The position numbers and the translations under genes were made by a program. From Pocillopora verrucosa (lineage: Eukaryota; Cnidaria; Anthozoa; Scleractinia; Pocilloporidae), in the NCBI RefSeq assembly GCF_036669915.1, contig NC_089325.1:13163235-13227234 (forward strand): a stretch of 64,000 bases of DNA, in the 5' to 3' direction. The notes beneath the pieces were generated by a model. It had not been told where the DNA came from. It ran no database searches and saw only the letters and a list, made by a program, of their open reading frames with translations. Of the stretch, positions 36,301-47,965 are shown in pieces (the stretch's first letter is position 1; each line of letters starts with the position of its first letter).

Positions 36301-37716
36301 CAGTTCTCTCTACTTCCTTTCACTGGACACAAAGTTAAAACTTACCAATTTCCTGAGCAAATGTGATTCTAGCCATCAAGGAAAATAGCACCAAACCTGT
36401 AAAAAAAATTCAAAATTCTCCATGAAAAATAGAAGGACCATAATCAATTTCAAAATTCACTTTGAGATATACAGGAAACAAGCACATGTAATTTTCATGA
36501 GTTGTATTAGCTTAGACATTTGACGGCTTCTCATTCAATATGAAATTATTGATTCACATCTTTTAAAAAAGAAGAATTACTCTTCCTTGTTATAATTAAA
36601 GTGGTATTTTCTCAGCCCCCTTTAATCACAGCATCACTGAAAACTGATCATTGAAAATATCATCTCCCACAGCCTGGCAAAAATTTGCATGTGAAAGGAG
36701 AGAGTCTCAGAGAGTCGTTTGAATGTATCACTACCAAAATTCCAAAAATCTGTCAATTGAGCCCTTGTATACACTTGACAAAAGTGAAATTTTGTCACAT
36801 TCACAAATCAAGGTTGTGTTGAGTTACAAATTTTTGGATTAAATTATCCTGTCACTATTCCATTTCATGATACAAACTGGATTGTTTTATAAGGATATCC
36901 AGGCCTGAGAAAAGCCATAAATGCATACATGTTAAGTTGTGAGACAAGATTCAGCCCAAAACAAAGATGTCACCAATCAAATCTGACACTTAGCTAAAAG
37001 TATCAATGTACAGATTAATCAAGGTGTTTAGGACTGATTTCCATGAAGGAAAACCACATTAACCCTTTAACTCCCATGAGTGACCAAGACAGAATTTCTC
37101 CTTACAAGATTGATACAAAATCAAGGGGACAAGTAAGGGGAATAGACCAAACTTTCAATTAGGGGATTATAAGTCGATCCAATTCCCAATTCTCCTAAGG
37201 AACACCAAAAGAGTCGCATGGCAGACAGTAGTGTGGATTTCTAATGAGATCCTGGGAGTGAAAGGGTTATGAACTTGGTCAATCAACACCTTGATGTCTC
37301 CATACCGCCTGATATTGAAAGAAGAAAGTTATAAATCTGAACGGATCATTTTCTTTCGATTTTCCGTAACCTACCTTCCTGAACCTGCGGCAAATTCTTT
37401 TTTTTTTCAATCAAGCATGAAAAGACACTATCATTGACTTGGAGGTAATTTTAATATTAATTTTACGTATAAAAAAGGGGAAAATGGAGAGGATTTATTG
37501 TGAAATGATCAAGTCAGAGTTTCAAGGCACCTTGCAGCCAGATTTATAACCTGATTTGCAAGCTGGTTCAGCTGATCGACACTTCGTCGTTACGAAAGAT
37601 GTTTAACTCCATTACTGACCAGAGGTGGTGGTATACACCACTGCCGACCATAAGGAATAGACAAACTTACCTAGCATCATCCAGGCTTTGGTAATTTCTA
37701 CTGCAATGAATTTCAT
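27342..37716 (-). CDS. Gene D: five-CUB transmembrane receptor-like protein with ITIM-like tail
   Basis: Exons 37671-37716, 36346-36396, CUB1 33351-33746, CUB2 32106-32483, CUB3 30848-31219, CUB4 29473-29868, CUB5 28274-28669, and 27342-27610 (span and tail); all phase 1, sum 2304 nt, 767 residues. Signal peptide about 1-30 (MKFIAVEITK start, cleaved near TFAQ). Each CUB is one exon with a xxYDG/xxRDG core: DFVEVYDG, DKLIFYDG, AFQIRDG, DYVEALDG, DFVQIFDG. CUB3 lacks the third and fourth cysteines (ELRRFDVNYRYDVYSTG), so it has lost one disulfide. The span SLAIVVAVLSSLMVIVIAVV is followed by KRTRSNKRR and an 85-residue tail with SPRVDYAPVS, which fits the ITIM consensus VxYxxV. CUB types run a-b-c-a-a; b-c-a is shared with E and F. 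A surface receptor is likely; ligand and signalling are inferred. Confidence 0.9.
27772..27958. repeat. 17-bp minisatellite, 11 copies
   Basis: Exactly eleven 17-base units of the type cggcacgggcgtttctt fill 187 bases. Units differ by one to four substitutions but keep length. Because 17 x 3 = 51, several frames stay open and create false proteins of PKKR-type repeats. It lies in the last intron of gene D. Confidence 0.95.
28932..29472. repeat. ~30-bp minisatellite beginning at the CUB4 splice donor of gene D
   Basis: About 18 imperfect units of the type ctgctaatctccgactcatc plus a run of C. On the sense strand each unit reads like GATGAGTCGGAGATTAGCAG. The right edge is the CUB4 donor itself (G|GTGAGTCGGAAATTAGC), so the donor is the first unit. 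Units near 29181 and 29262 also read GGTGAGTCGG. Confidence 0.9.
30110..30330. repeat. Dispersed repeat (GACTTGGTCRCACRCG family)
   Basis: It contains ttgtttggttttgctttgcc and later gcgacttggtcacacacgtt. Related sequence occurs at about 32790-32990 and 42770-42960, all three in introns of genes D and E. No coding potential. Confidence 0.6.
30478..30735 (-). repeat. SINE-like dispersed repeat, reverse orientation
   Basis: It contains gatgggatgctagtccatcg, a cacatgggtggataggggta block and gcgtcttgcccatgaacaca. The same sequence in the other orientation is at 35860-36062. Both copies sit in introns of gene D. Assignment to SINEs is from general resemblance only. Confidence 0.65.
32790..32990. 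repeat. Dispersed repeat (GACTTGGTCRCACRCG family), copy 2
   Basis: It holds accaatcagatgcaaaagta, cgacttggtcgcacgcgcct and cccgcgctttaagtagg, matching the copies at 30110 and 42770. It lies between CUB1 and CUB2 of gene D. Confidence 0.65.
34226..34437. mobile_element. MITE-like element, AACCCTTTAACTCCCA termini
   Basis: It starts ttaaccctttaactcccag and ends gggagttaaagggttaa, an inverted repeat of about 17 bp. The interior (gtgattcacataaaacttct, cagatctt) is non-coding. It lies in the long intron of gene D between the signal exon and CUB1. Confidence 0.85.
34741..34900. mobile_element. MITE-like element, second subfamily, reversed
   Basis: Contains tgacaaggagaattcgttta, aacaatcaagagcttc and a tcctttattctcac block, the reverse complement of the subfamily seen at 43613 and 49404. 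Ends are decayed. Confidence 0.55.
34922..35094. mobile_element. MITE-like element, AACCCTTTAATTCCCA termini
   Basis: It runs from aaccctttaattcccaagat to gggaattaaagggtta. The interior shares taattctccctactgtctgc and tttggtattggatcaact with the copies at 35308 and 46473. Confidence 0.85.
35308..35520. mobile_element. MITE-like element, AACCCTTTAACTCCCA termini
   Basis: It runs from ttaaccctttaactcccaag to gggaattaaaggggttaa. The interior closely matches the copy at 46473-46684 (ccttactgtctgccat, ttcttgtgatgttagttt). Confidence 0.9.
35860..36062 (+). repeat. SINE-like dispersed repeat, forward orientation
   Basis: It ends with gatggactggcatcccatcc and contains cactctcacagtgcctcagt and a caaataggtagcgg block. 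It is the inverted partner of 30478-30735 within the same gene. Confidence 0.6.
37059..37269. mobile_element. MITE-like element, reversed copy
   Basis: It starts ttaaccctttaactcccatg and ends gggagtgaaagggtta. The interior is the reverse complement of the type at 35308 (cagaatttctccttacaaga at its left end). It lies in the intron between the two signal exons of gene D. Confidence 0.85.
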
Positions 37717-39334
37717 TCTATTCTTTTCACGATAGCAGTGTGTTTGTTTTCGAACATGCGAGTGGACTGGACACAAGACACTCAAATAAAGGTACGCAAT
37801 ACATACAAAACAATAACATTTCAGCATCAAAACTCTTAGACGGCATCTAATGTCTACTCACAGTAATACTACTGGATCATTCATTTAGGCCATGGGAATA
37901 AAGGAAATGACCCCCAACTTGGGAATCTTTGATTTCTAAAACAAATTGTCCTTGTCAGAACCGAAGAAAACGTTTATCGAACAGTACGGAGAATATGCAT
38001 ACTGATGTTTGGGTGTAAACAGTTAAGAGTTAAGTTACTAAGTCCATAAACTCTCAGAAGTTAGTTTTTTGTTTCAAAAGGAAGTTAAGCGTAAGTAAAA
38101 ATATATATCCCGTTTTTCTTAATCCCTTCATGCTGAGGAACCACTAACCACTTCCGTAATATTTGAAGAACCCATGGAGTTTCAAAGGTAAACTTCTCTG
38201 ATTTTCTCGTTTTTCATAGCTTGGTTGAACGAGTGTGCCCTGTGGAGATACTCCTCCCTCCGAAATACTGTTTTGTTTTTTTTTTGTTCAGAGAACGATA
38301 TAGATATAACTGAGATAGAGGAGGGATTGTTTTAACTCTGCTCATTCTTTAACAAGATTTTCGACATCTCAGTATTTTGACTTGCAGTCTGCGTCTAATC
38401 AGGTAAATGTATATTTACGTTGTCAGAGTTCAGTCTATGGCGATCAGAGTGAAAAATATACGTCATTAGACAATCAAGTATGATATTGAAGTTGTAAGAA
38501 GTGCGTGAGAACCTGCCTTAAAACAAAACAAAACAAAATTCAGAAATTCACAAAAAACACCACGTAATGGCTCTTGAAAACACTTATTTCAATCACGAAT
38601 CACTAACTTAAATAATATACAGTCACTATATTGCACGTAATTTTGCCTCGTCAAATGACGAATAGAAAGCCACCCATGATAACGATTCACTCCTATGCAC
38701 CTCTGTGTTTTGGGGGACCAGTAATTTTTATTTTATCGTTGGAGGAAGGGGGTGTAGTCGGAATTTTTTTTTTTTTTGGGGGGGGGGGATCACATGGTTT
38801 TCAGGAGGAATGGCGAGAGGCTCAGTTATCACCTAAAAAATTCAAAGGGAGACTATGGAAAATTGACTGTCAATTAACAGCCAATGAGGAGAGTGTATAA
38901 GAATATGAAAAAGCCTTATGGGGGAATCAGGTAAATTTTTATTGTGACACAACAAAATCCTCCATTCTCCAAAGACAATTAATAACAACCATCAACCACT
39001 TTACAAATTATCATACCTACTGAACAGTGCAAACAGTGCATTACTGTTCCCAGACGGTGTAAAACGTTGCCAAATTGTCTTTGTAAGGTGTATTTTTTGT
39101 CCTGTTCGAGTATGTGATAAAGGCTCTAATAGGCCACTGTCTCTCATGAGCTATCCCCCCCTTCCCCCACCCCCACGTCGAGAACTTACAGCCCCGAAAA
39201 AATAAAAACTCTTGCACTGACTGTGAATATAAGAAAATCATATATGTGAATTGCGGTTAAAGAAACGAATATGGAAGCGATCTTCGCAGTCACGAACACT
39301 ACTTAAGCAGTAGTGAAAATAAGGCCTGAAAAAA

Positions 39335-39420
39335 ATTAAGGCCTGTACAGAATTTGAACCCATGACCTCTGCGATACCGGTGCAGCGCTAACAAGCCAAC
39401 TGAGAGCTGGTCATTATGTT
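39335..39420 (-). repeat. tRNA-like (SINE head) sequence
   Basis: On the minus strand it reads CTCAGTTGGCTTGTTAGCGC then GGTCATGGGTTCAAATTCTG, with a box-B-like GGTTCAAATTC. Acceptor stem pairing is poor and box A is interrupted, so it is a tRNA-derived repeat or pseudo-tRNA rather than a working gene. Confidence 0.5.
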
Positions 39421-39509
39421 GATCCCAAATAAACCCATGAATAACCATGGTTCAAATCGATCGTTGACCAATTGAATCAGAGCATAACTGAGTTGATAAT
39501 TTAGATGAG

Positions 39510-39536
39510 CCACCGTAAAGAGTTTTCTAAAGCGAA

Positions 39537-39569
<33 letters not shown>

Positions 39570-39850
39570 AGGAACTCTTTACAAAGGATAATTCACATTA
39601 CCAACTGAGTTGATGAAACCAAATTATCTTGTACCACACTGGTACACCTGTGGTGCTGGGTCGGTGGGAGAGTATAACACATAACGTTCATTTGCACTGA
39701 CGAAGGGCTAACGCTCGAAACGTCAACTTTGAAACTCTTTACGATGGCCAGTTTACATTATCAACTCAGCTTATAACACCAAATTATCCTAGTATCTTGT
39801 GCTACCCTTACCGACGCAGCATCAAAATTTCTTTAGAAACTTACCCCCCT
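39510..39850 (+). repeat. Two adjacent copies of the GCTAACGCTCGAAACGTCAG family
   Basis: cgaagggctaacgctcaaaa at 39540 and cgaagggctaacgctcgaaa at 39702 each continue into an aactctttac block and a tatcaactcag-like block. The same family occurs inside gene B and upstream of gene E's last exon. Confidence 0.8.
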
Positions 39851-40039
39851 ATATTCCATTGAACGAAACTGTTTTTGGAGTTCATTGCAGCTTTTTCAGT
39901 GGATTTTGGGAGGTTTAGAGCCTTTATCTCTTTCTTACAAGGTACAGCTTGGGTAAATAGTTTGTTTCACTAATGTAATGCTAAATTATAGTTAAGAGAG
40001 TCACTGAAGAATGTGATAACTGCAGAGGTTTAAAATAAA

Positions 40040-40470
40040 GTCGCCCGAAACCTGAATCATGTTGCCCGAAACTTCAGTCATGTCGCCCGAAAAAAAGAGT
40101 CAAGTCGCCCGAAGAAACAAATATTAAAAAAGATCTGAATTTCAGACTGCTAATAAGCAATAACGCTGAGAAATTTTTATCACTAAAGCGCTCTTTGTTT
40201 CCGACGACACCATGAAGATTCTTAAAGCGTTGTTCGTTCCTAACAACAAAGGGAAACGTTGTTCGTTTCCAACAACAAAATGCAGTGTTGTTCGTTTGGT
40301 ATGTAATCGTTTCTTACTCACGGACGTTTCGTACGCTTGAGAAACTTTTTCTTGGTTTCTAACAATACCATGAAGAATTTGACTACACAGAAATCGATCG
40401 TATGCTCGGAATTGAAATATGTTTGAGTAACGATCCTAAAAGCGTTGTTCGTTTCTAACAACAAAGGGAA
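40040..40470. repeat. Satellite-like short tandem motifs at the 3' flank of gene E
   Basis: 40040-40116 has four tcgcccgaa units about 25 bp apart. 40195-40470 has repeated gcgttgttcgtttc and taacaacaaaggga motifs, some with accatgaagaatt. The last ends directly at gene E's stop codon. Confidence 0.75.
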
Positions 40471-40474
40471 GCGT

Positions 40475-43400
40475 TCAAAATGTACTCTCGCGGGCTGCCG
40501 ACGCTTGAGTCTGTTGCCATGGATATGATTCCCCTGAGGGCGGATACTGCGGAATCTGTTCTTCTGTAGGGTACGCTGGCGGTAGATCTACCAAATTTGG
40601 GCCTTCTGAGGGTGGAAGATTTGGGGCTGTCGGCACCGGAGTATAACCAACTGGTCGGGGTCTGGGAGAGTTTGCTGATGGGGCAACAGGAACGCGAGGG
40701 GTAGAGGGAGGAGAGTGGTCGGTCACTCCCGCGAGTTCAGTTGCAGAATCTGACCTTGCGACTGTTGACATATGAACTGTACCTCTGGCGGCTTCATTGC
40801 GAGGCTTTTTTTTTCGCTTTAAACGTTGCACGAGTAAGCAGGCAACCACCATGAGAAGAATCACACTGAGAACGACGACCGCGATGGTCAAATGCAACTG
40901 TACAGTGTTATCTGCAAATAGAGAAGAAAACATCAATTAGCCTTTGAGCTCGTCATTCGCTCTGCGAAAGGGCTACCGCTCGAAACGGCAGCTTTAAAAA
41001 CTATCTATAGTGGCCGGTATGCATTATCAACTCAGTTGATAGAACCAAATTATCTTGTGAGCTATAAACTTTAGATGAGACATACACTCTATCACAAAAT
41101 AGTGATCGAGATAAATTATACACCACTACTAAACATATTCCTTGAAGCAAGGAACCGGGTGAGTCAAGAGGTAAAACTAACATGAAGTGAAATTTTCAAG
41201 TTAGTCAAACCCACAATTGACAATTTTTGCAGACATTTATACCACTTACGGCGTGGCAAATACCCTCAACTATAAATATAAATTCATTTTTTCAAATCGG
41301 TTTGGAGCAACGTGCAGCTGAATTAAACCACTGAATAAAGTGAGCTCTCGATATTTTGGTTTTGTTACAAATTTGCAGCATAGTTTAAGACTTAGTGCCT
41401 TTGATTTCATCTTAAATAGAAAGGTATGCTATCCTCACAAGCTCAAGGAAACCAAAATTACCCTAAGATATGAATCATAACTTCGAGAACTTCAAGCCCC
41501 AAGCGCAGGATAACGTACGTGATCTGGTCAGGATTTTAACTTGATTGGCTGAGAGTATAACGTGACGTTTCTTGACGAATCAAAAGCGTAGTGAGACAAA
41601 CCAGAGAAATCCTAGATTATTTTCGACAATAAAATGAACAACGGGCCACAGTTGTTGGCAGTTTGGATAACGCTATCCACTGAGTAAATCTCCATCCGGA
41701 GGTTAGCGCAAGAAGTTTTGTTATCATATATCTAGGGGATGGCGTGTTATCCAGTATTAAATAGCATTATCCACGCTGCAAACATCTGGGCCTTTAATTA
41801 TATATAATGAAAATAAACAAAATGCAATCCAATCTATGTGATCCACATCGATCAGCAGTAATGAAAACTACAATGCTACCCAATAATAAAATTCGCATTC
41901 CAAACTCACTCTTTTTCTCGACAGCTGTGAACGCAGCTTTAAATCCAGTGTAAAATGGTCCAGATCCGTCGGATCTAAAAACCACTCTCATATGTCGACC
42001 ACTCGACCGAATAATAGGTGGAATTGTCCGATCACAAAATTTTCCTTTGCTTTCGCTGTCAAGATCTTTGCCATCCAGAACCTCTACATAATCCCTTAAA
42101 TCCTCACCATTGCAACCACCTAAGCCCAAGTCGAATCTCTCAAAACTGAGTTTCACAATGCTATCATCTGGCACAGTGATTAGCCAATCACAATTCATAT
42201 TGAGTGGATAGTACTTCAGAGGACTTTGCAGCGTTCCTTCTAATCCAGTCAGTTTCAGATTTACATTTTTGGTGTTTCCAGGTAAGCACTGCTCCTCGCT
42301 AACAACTAAGAGCGAGAAGAAAAAATCAAAATCAACTGTATTACCACTTTTTGTAAGTATGGGGCTTCGCTGCGTGTGTTTCCCGCGCTGCGAGCTTCGC
42401 TATGAAATGAAAATTCAGTATTTCCTACATGGGACAGCTATTGTAAATCTTTTGCGCGATCTATCCTATAAACTGATTTAAAACAAAGCTTTCTAAGATA
42501 CACAGATAAACTTCAATGATGCTAGAGTAAAGCCAGAAGATGCTAGGTTTGTTAATTGGATAAAGTAAAAATGAATTCAACAAATATTTAAAAAAACGCG
42601 CATGTCATAACTGTATCAATTTTTAAGAAAAGAAAATTTCTCAAAGGTCCCTCATTTGTACGATCCTAAAAAATGTACTTCATTTTTCTGACAAACAAAC
42701 AAAAAAACAAACAGAGCTAGGTATCATGATCATAGAACAATTTTCGATTGAGTGAGTGTCGAAAGAAATCCGATATTGCTTTGGGTTTGCTCTACTTAGG
42801 TCATGAATTGCTCCAGAAAACTCGAGCCATCTTCTTACTAACCAAACAGCCTGCAAACGAAAACCAATCGCGTGTTACCGCGCTTTTAGTAGTTTGCTTG
42901 TTTTTTCGTTTAGTCCTCATTGGCACGATGACGCAAACATTTGTTATGATTGACAGTCCACTCAGATCACTTCGGTAAGTAAATTGAAAACTGCCATAAA
43001 AGACAAAAGCTAACTTACTGGGGTCTACAGCTTCAAAAGGAGCTTTGATACCACGACTCGTCTTGCCATCAGAAATGGAACGAAATTTAACCCACAAGTA
43101 GCGCCCAGTGGAATAGACATCAAAAGGCATCTTGTAGCCACAATAAATGCCAAGTAGTTCGCTGTCAGGCCATGGACCATCCCGTATCTCCACAAGATCT
43201 GCACCCATGGATTCATCATAACCACAATATTCACCATCAGCATGCGGCTCTTCAAGGAAATAAGGGGTTTGGGGGAGACTGAATTTCTCAAACATCAATT
43301 TAACTCTTTTCCCAACTGGAGCAGTGATTGTCCAAATACAGGTGGTGTCATCTGGGTATGGGATCGGAAATTGTGGTGTATATAATGTACCAGATGAACC

Positions 43401-46400
43401 ATAAGGCTTCCTGATCTGACCTTTGGATGGGTTGCACAATCCTAACCCCTCCTCTGGTTAAAGAGAAAAATAAATAAATAAATAAATAAACAAATAATAA
43501 AATGGGTTTAATAAAGTAAGAAGGCAAGACAATGAATTAATAAATATTAAAAATTAACATGTGATTGCAGCACTCATGAAACATTTTCAAGTCATGAATG
43601 ACAGCTATTGATCCTTTAAACCTTAAGAGTGACTCACATCTTATTTCTTCCTACAAGGTCACCCTGGAGTCACACATTATTAGGTCACGAGAATAAAGGA
43701 AAGATTACCAACTAAGAAGCTCTTGATTGTTAAACAAGTTCTCCTTGTTAGCAACTTAGGAAACCTGTAGAGAACAGTATGGAGAATATGCATACTGATG
43801 GAGCTTGATGGGAGCCTGACCCCTCCCTACCATTTTCAAACCAAAACTGTCAGGCAAACCTGAGTGCTATATGTTACTATTGCTGTCAAACATTTGTTTA
43901 TCATACAGACTGCAGCACCCATCATTTACCCATACTACCCCCCTAGGGTTATTATCACAAAGGCCTCATTTGGGGTCCTTTCACAGCAAGAGATGACAGA
44001 TAAATACATCACAGACAGCAATAGACATCAGACAAGAAACACAAAGTGCTTGTTTCTATTTGCCATGCAGTTACAGTATTCCAGTACACTCTAAGTCAAA
44101 GCCTTTACCCATGCTATTTTTCTCAGTAGTAATACTGTTATATCATTCATCATGATCAAAGAGATGAAGGAAATCTGATGATTGTCAAACTAAGAATCTT
44201 TGTTTGTTTAACAAGTTCTCCTTGTCAGCACCAAAAGAAATATAAGGAGAAGACTATCAAGAGAATATGGATACTGATCTTAAGGTGTTAATTAATCATT
44301 AAAAGGTACTTAGTTACTTTTGTGGGTACCTGCTTTTACTGCAGAAACAGTGACCTCGAATCCCTTGTATGTATTAAAGCTATCACTCTGGAACTCAATG
44401 TACATTCCATTTTCAGTTGAATAAATAACCTCAGGGTAAATGGTATCACAGTATTTTCCAATAACATCACCACCAGATGAGTCACCATCCGAAAATGTCA
44501 GACTATCAAATGGGCAGTCTCCTGATCCAGTGTTATATTGTAGATCAAATTCATTGAAGGTTGCTTTTATAATAAGGCCAGCATCTGAAGTACTTACTCG
44601 CCAGATGCATTTCTTATCATTGTCATAGTCAAGAGGAAAGTTGGGACTTGTTATAATTGCTTTCACAGATTCTGAAACTGTAACTCCAGTACCATACCAT
44701 CCATCACAGGCTATCATGATTAAAAAAACAAAAAAACAAAACAAAACAAAACAAAATTGTCATGTAAATCAGTTTCAAAAAATATACTATGCAAGCCTAG
44801 GGTAATATTATAAACAAAAATTCACCAAATTAAGTGGTGGCCGTTTGCCACCAACACTGAGGTGAACTGTTGTATTATTATACACTAAAATAGTAAGTTA
44901 GTATAACACAAAAAGATGATTTTTACTCATTTCTTTCAGTAACAACTGAATTACAATGTTTTCAGGCCCAAATCCCACACATGTTGTACCAAAGTGAACA
45001 GCAAAGGTTATTTTGAGTATGATTAGCCAATCAAAGTGTGCCTTCAAAGCTACCCACTGTGTGAGTATTTAACATACTAAATACTCATACTATTACAATT
45101 GGCCAGTAGACAAATAATTCAACCTAAGTACCCTTTAATTCACTGAAGTGATTTATAAAAATAAAACTGCTTCCTGACAAATAGCGGCATGAAAAGTAGC
45201 CTTCACCTGGTACAAAAATATGCTCCAAAATATCTCATTGCAGTATAAAAATTGATGGATATATAGAGGGGATACACCTGGATATTTACCAATTTTAGCT
45301 GGGACATAATGAGTCATTACTGAGGCCTTTGAATCAATTCTATATCAGCAAAAATATATAATGGGTATGATAATGGTTCATTATCCAACAAAGAGAGATA
45401 AAAGGAGACAACCTTTTCAGCCAAAATGTGTATGTCTGGTATTAAACATCAAATTCTTTGAACTTACAAAAAAGTGCATAACAACATCATGCACTACCAG
45501 GGAAAGTTACTGATCAGATATTTGGAACAGTTTCACCTCATTACAATTAGAGAGGGGATCAGGGGATGATTGGATGGAAAAATGGTTAATTTTATTAAAA
45601 ATGTTCCACATACAGAAGATAAACTCACCAGAATCCTGAGTAAATACACCATGCATGGATAAGAAAATCAACACTAGAGCTGTAGAACAGAAATTATTCA
45701 AAAAACAATGGTTAATTAGTTAGAAAAAAAATATATTCATTTGTTTATTGTCTGATGTATAATGTAACATTAACTGCAGTTTCACTCCAAAAAAACATCC
45801 ATGCAGGCATCCACACCCACTTGTATTTCAATCAAAAGTGTTGACTGTTAACCAGTGATTAAAGTAAATCAACACTGGTAAATTTATCCAACACACTGCT
45901 ATCATTTAGTTAACAAACACAAAAATATGTGAGTAGGATTATAGCCTAAGAGAGCAAGCCCTCATCATTACTGCTGTGTGACTTGGGTTTCTCCTTTTGC
46001 AGGAAGATTAGGCACAAGTTGAAAAGAGGTTTTCCAGGGTTCAGGCAATTCATCTCAACCCATTGTAAACCTTGTACTGGCGCTTGTTGTTCAAGGCTGT
46101 TATTACATATTCCACAAGCAATGTAGTGCCAAAGTGCTGATTATGAGGGACTAATAATTATTTGCAAGCTAGTAGAACAACATCAAAATGCTCCACGCAA
46201 ATTAAATGCTCTAGGAATTAAACTAAAATGCTCCCAGCAAGACTTTAACGGTGCTGTGATCCTAAAGTTTTGTTATATAGGCTGGAATACTAAAAGCCTA
46301 ATTTTTAATTTATTTGTATAGGACAACATTTCTTTTTTAAATCATTTGTTAAGAGAGAGGTTTTAATATGTTCCAATCCATGATTCGGAAAAAAATATCA

Positions 46401-47965
46401 TAATTGCTATGTAACCATCATGATAGCAGCTCTGAAACTCCTTTTAGTTCTAATAATTATGTTCACAGTACTTTAACCCTTTAACTCTCAAGATCTCATT
46501 AGTAATTCTCCTTACTGTCTGCCATATAGTTCTTGTGATGTTAGTTTTGAGAATTTGGTATTGGATCAACTTATATTCCCTTAATTTATATTTTTCTTTA
46601 TTCTTATCACTTGTCTGCTTGATATTGTATTGATATTGTAAGGAGAAATTCAGTCTTGGTCACTCATGGGAGTTAAAGGGTTAACTGACCCTGATGCAGA
46701 AGAGGATGTTGGAAGCCAGTGCCTTGACCTAACCCTTTAACCCTTGAGGGTGACCATGAGCACCTAATTTTTCACCAGAGTAGTTATTATTATCAATTGA
46801 GCCAATTGATAACATAAATTGGCCACTATAAAGAGTTTAAAAGCTGAGTTTAAAAACTTTTGGCTTCTAAACTCTTACAGTGGCCAATTTACCAAATCAA
46901 GTCAATTGATAATACTTAATTATCCTATTATTCTCTCCCACCGAAACAGCACCACAGTTTCTTTAGAAATTTACGCCCCTTAATTTCTTACCAGTTATTA
47001 GGTATTCACTCCAGAATCAAAAATCAATTATAGGCTTGTAAGAATTGAGGATATCATGGTACACTTGAAATTAACGTTCTTATTATTTCTTCCAGAGTTC
47101 TTCTTGTATTTGCCGTAGGAAATGTATAAAGAAAAGTGCAGAGAATTAAAAAATGCAGATCTTAGGGTCTAAAGGGTTAGATGATGGTAATTAAAAGCAA
47201 TTAATTCACCTGAGGACTGTATTAGATGAAAATCAATAAATAAATTTATCAAAGAGTCATTGATAGAAAACAAAATGCAAATAATTTTAAATAACAGTCA
47301 GTGAATAAGCTATGAAACACTGGTTGTAGAATCTCTTTTTGCGAGAAAAGATTATTTCTCAGGAAAATAATTTAAGGCTTGGCTTCTCCGCCCCTGCTTC
47401 CCTGCTACAATTATAGCCTCAGGCTTTAAATGGTCTGCTCTGATCTGATCGTTTGAAACAATTTAATAAGGAGCTTCTGCATGTTGCACATCTGACAGTA
47501 TCGAATGGCCAACTATCAAATATCTTTCAGTGTTTCAATCCAACGCCAGATTTCACCTTTACGAAACCTGTTACAAAATTGATACGTTTTTTTTTTTTTT
47601 TAATATAATTGTATATGCTTGCAACTGATCGGCAGGTAACGAAAATTCACAATTGACAGCCAATTTGCAGTCTACTAACACCCTGTGTTGGATTTCACAG
47701 TAATATTTTAAAATAAATTTCACTTCGGTTTCCAATGGTAGGTTAGTTTTCAACCACTGCACGGAAGACTGTTGTACCCATGCTAACACAAACTATCAGC
47801 TGTCAACCGAATTCAGCGTGGTGCTGAAAAGCATACCCGGAGTCACGAAGTATTAACACATGCACTGAACACATAACAGACGAATGAAGTACTTTGTAAC
47901 ATGCTAAGAGACAAGATAGAAAACTTACCCAAAAAGTGGCTGGCCGTGACGGCTTCCATACCCAT
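40475..47965 (-). CDS. Gene E: three-CUB transmembrane receptor-like protein, ITIM-like and PPxY tail
   Basis: Exons 47929-47965, 45629-45679, CUB-b 44330-44710, CUB-c 43019-43453, CUB-a 41910-42305, and 40475-40911; all phase 1, sum 1737 nt, 578 residues. Signal peptide about 1-27 (MGMEAVTASHFL, cleaved near GVFTQ). CUB-b has CPFDSLTFSDG, CUB-c GADLVEIRDG and an insertion with extra cysteine (DGEYCGYDES), CUB-a LRDYVEVLDG. The span LHLTIAVVVLSVILLMVVACLL is followed by KRKKKPR. The tail (about 120 residues) is Pro/Ser-rich with RPVGYTPVP, fitting the ITIM consensus VxYxxV, then LPPAYPTEE (PPxY) and GESYPWQQ. Its end aligns with the relic tail of gene G. A surface receptor using tyrosine and WW-domain docking is inferred. 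Introns hold MITE-like elements and microsatellites. Confidence 0.9.
40960..41070 (+). repeat. GCTAACGCTCGAAACGTCAG family, partial copy
   Basis: cgaaagggctaccgctcgaa, then a ggcagctttaaaaac block and tatcaactcagttgatag. It lies in the last intron of gene E. Confidence 0.7.
42770..42960. repeat. Dispersed repeat (GACTTGGTCRCACRCG family), copy 3
   Basis: It contains gcctgcaaacgaaaaccaat, cgcgtgttaccgcgctttta and gtagtttgcttgttttttcg. It lies between CUB-a and CUB-c of gene E. Confidence 0.6.
43613..43800. mobile_element. MITE-like element, second subfamily
   Basis: It contains agagtgactcacatctta, gtcacacattattaggtcac, caagttctccttgttagcaa and tggagaatatgcatactgat, shared with 49404-49614 and less well with 44120-44300 and 37885-38045. 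The left terminus keeps ctttaaacc. Confidence 0.7.
44120..44300. mobile_element. MITE-like element, second subfamily, decayed
   Basis: It contains atcatgatcaaagagatgaa, gtttaacaagttctccttgt and gagaatatggatactgatct. No clear termini remain. It lies just before CUB-b of gene E. Confidence 0.55.
46473..46684. mobile_element. MITE-like element, AACCCTTTAACTCTCA termini
   Basis: It runs from ttaaccctttaactctcaag to gggagttaaagggttaa. It is the best-preserved member of the type at 35308 and lies in the first intron of gene E. Confidence 0.9.
46790..46985. repeat. Rearranged GCTAACGCTCGAAACGTCAG-family copy
   Basis: It holds taaactcttacagtggccaa, caattgataatacttaatta, ctctcccaccgaaacagcac and tttctttagaaatttacg blocks, as in the copies near 39600 and 39800. 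Confidence 0.6.

Larger units (their letters stand above)
37717..40474. other. Intergenic region between genes D and E, repeat-rich
   Basis: It contains a decayed MITE-like block (37885-38045), a homopolymer junction of T and G at 38767-38788, a copy of the aaaattgactgtcaattaac repeat (about 38740-38960), a tRNA-like repeat (39335-39420), two copies of the GCTAACGCTCGAAACGTCAG family (39510-39690, 39699-39850) and a satellite-like stretch (40040-40470). No gene is recognisable. Confidence 0.6.

Noticed and set aside
39335..39420. Possible functional tRNA gene on the minus strand
   Set aside because: Box B is good but box A and the acceptor stem are not; it fits a tRNA-derived repeat better.
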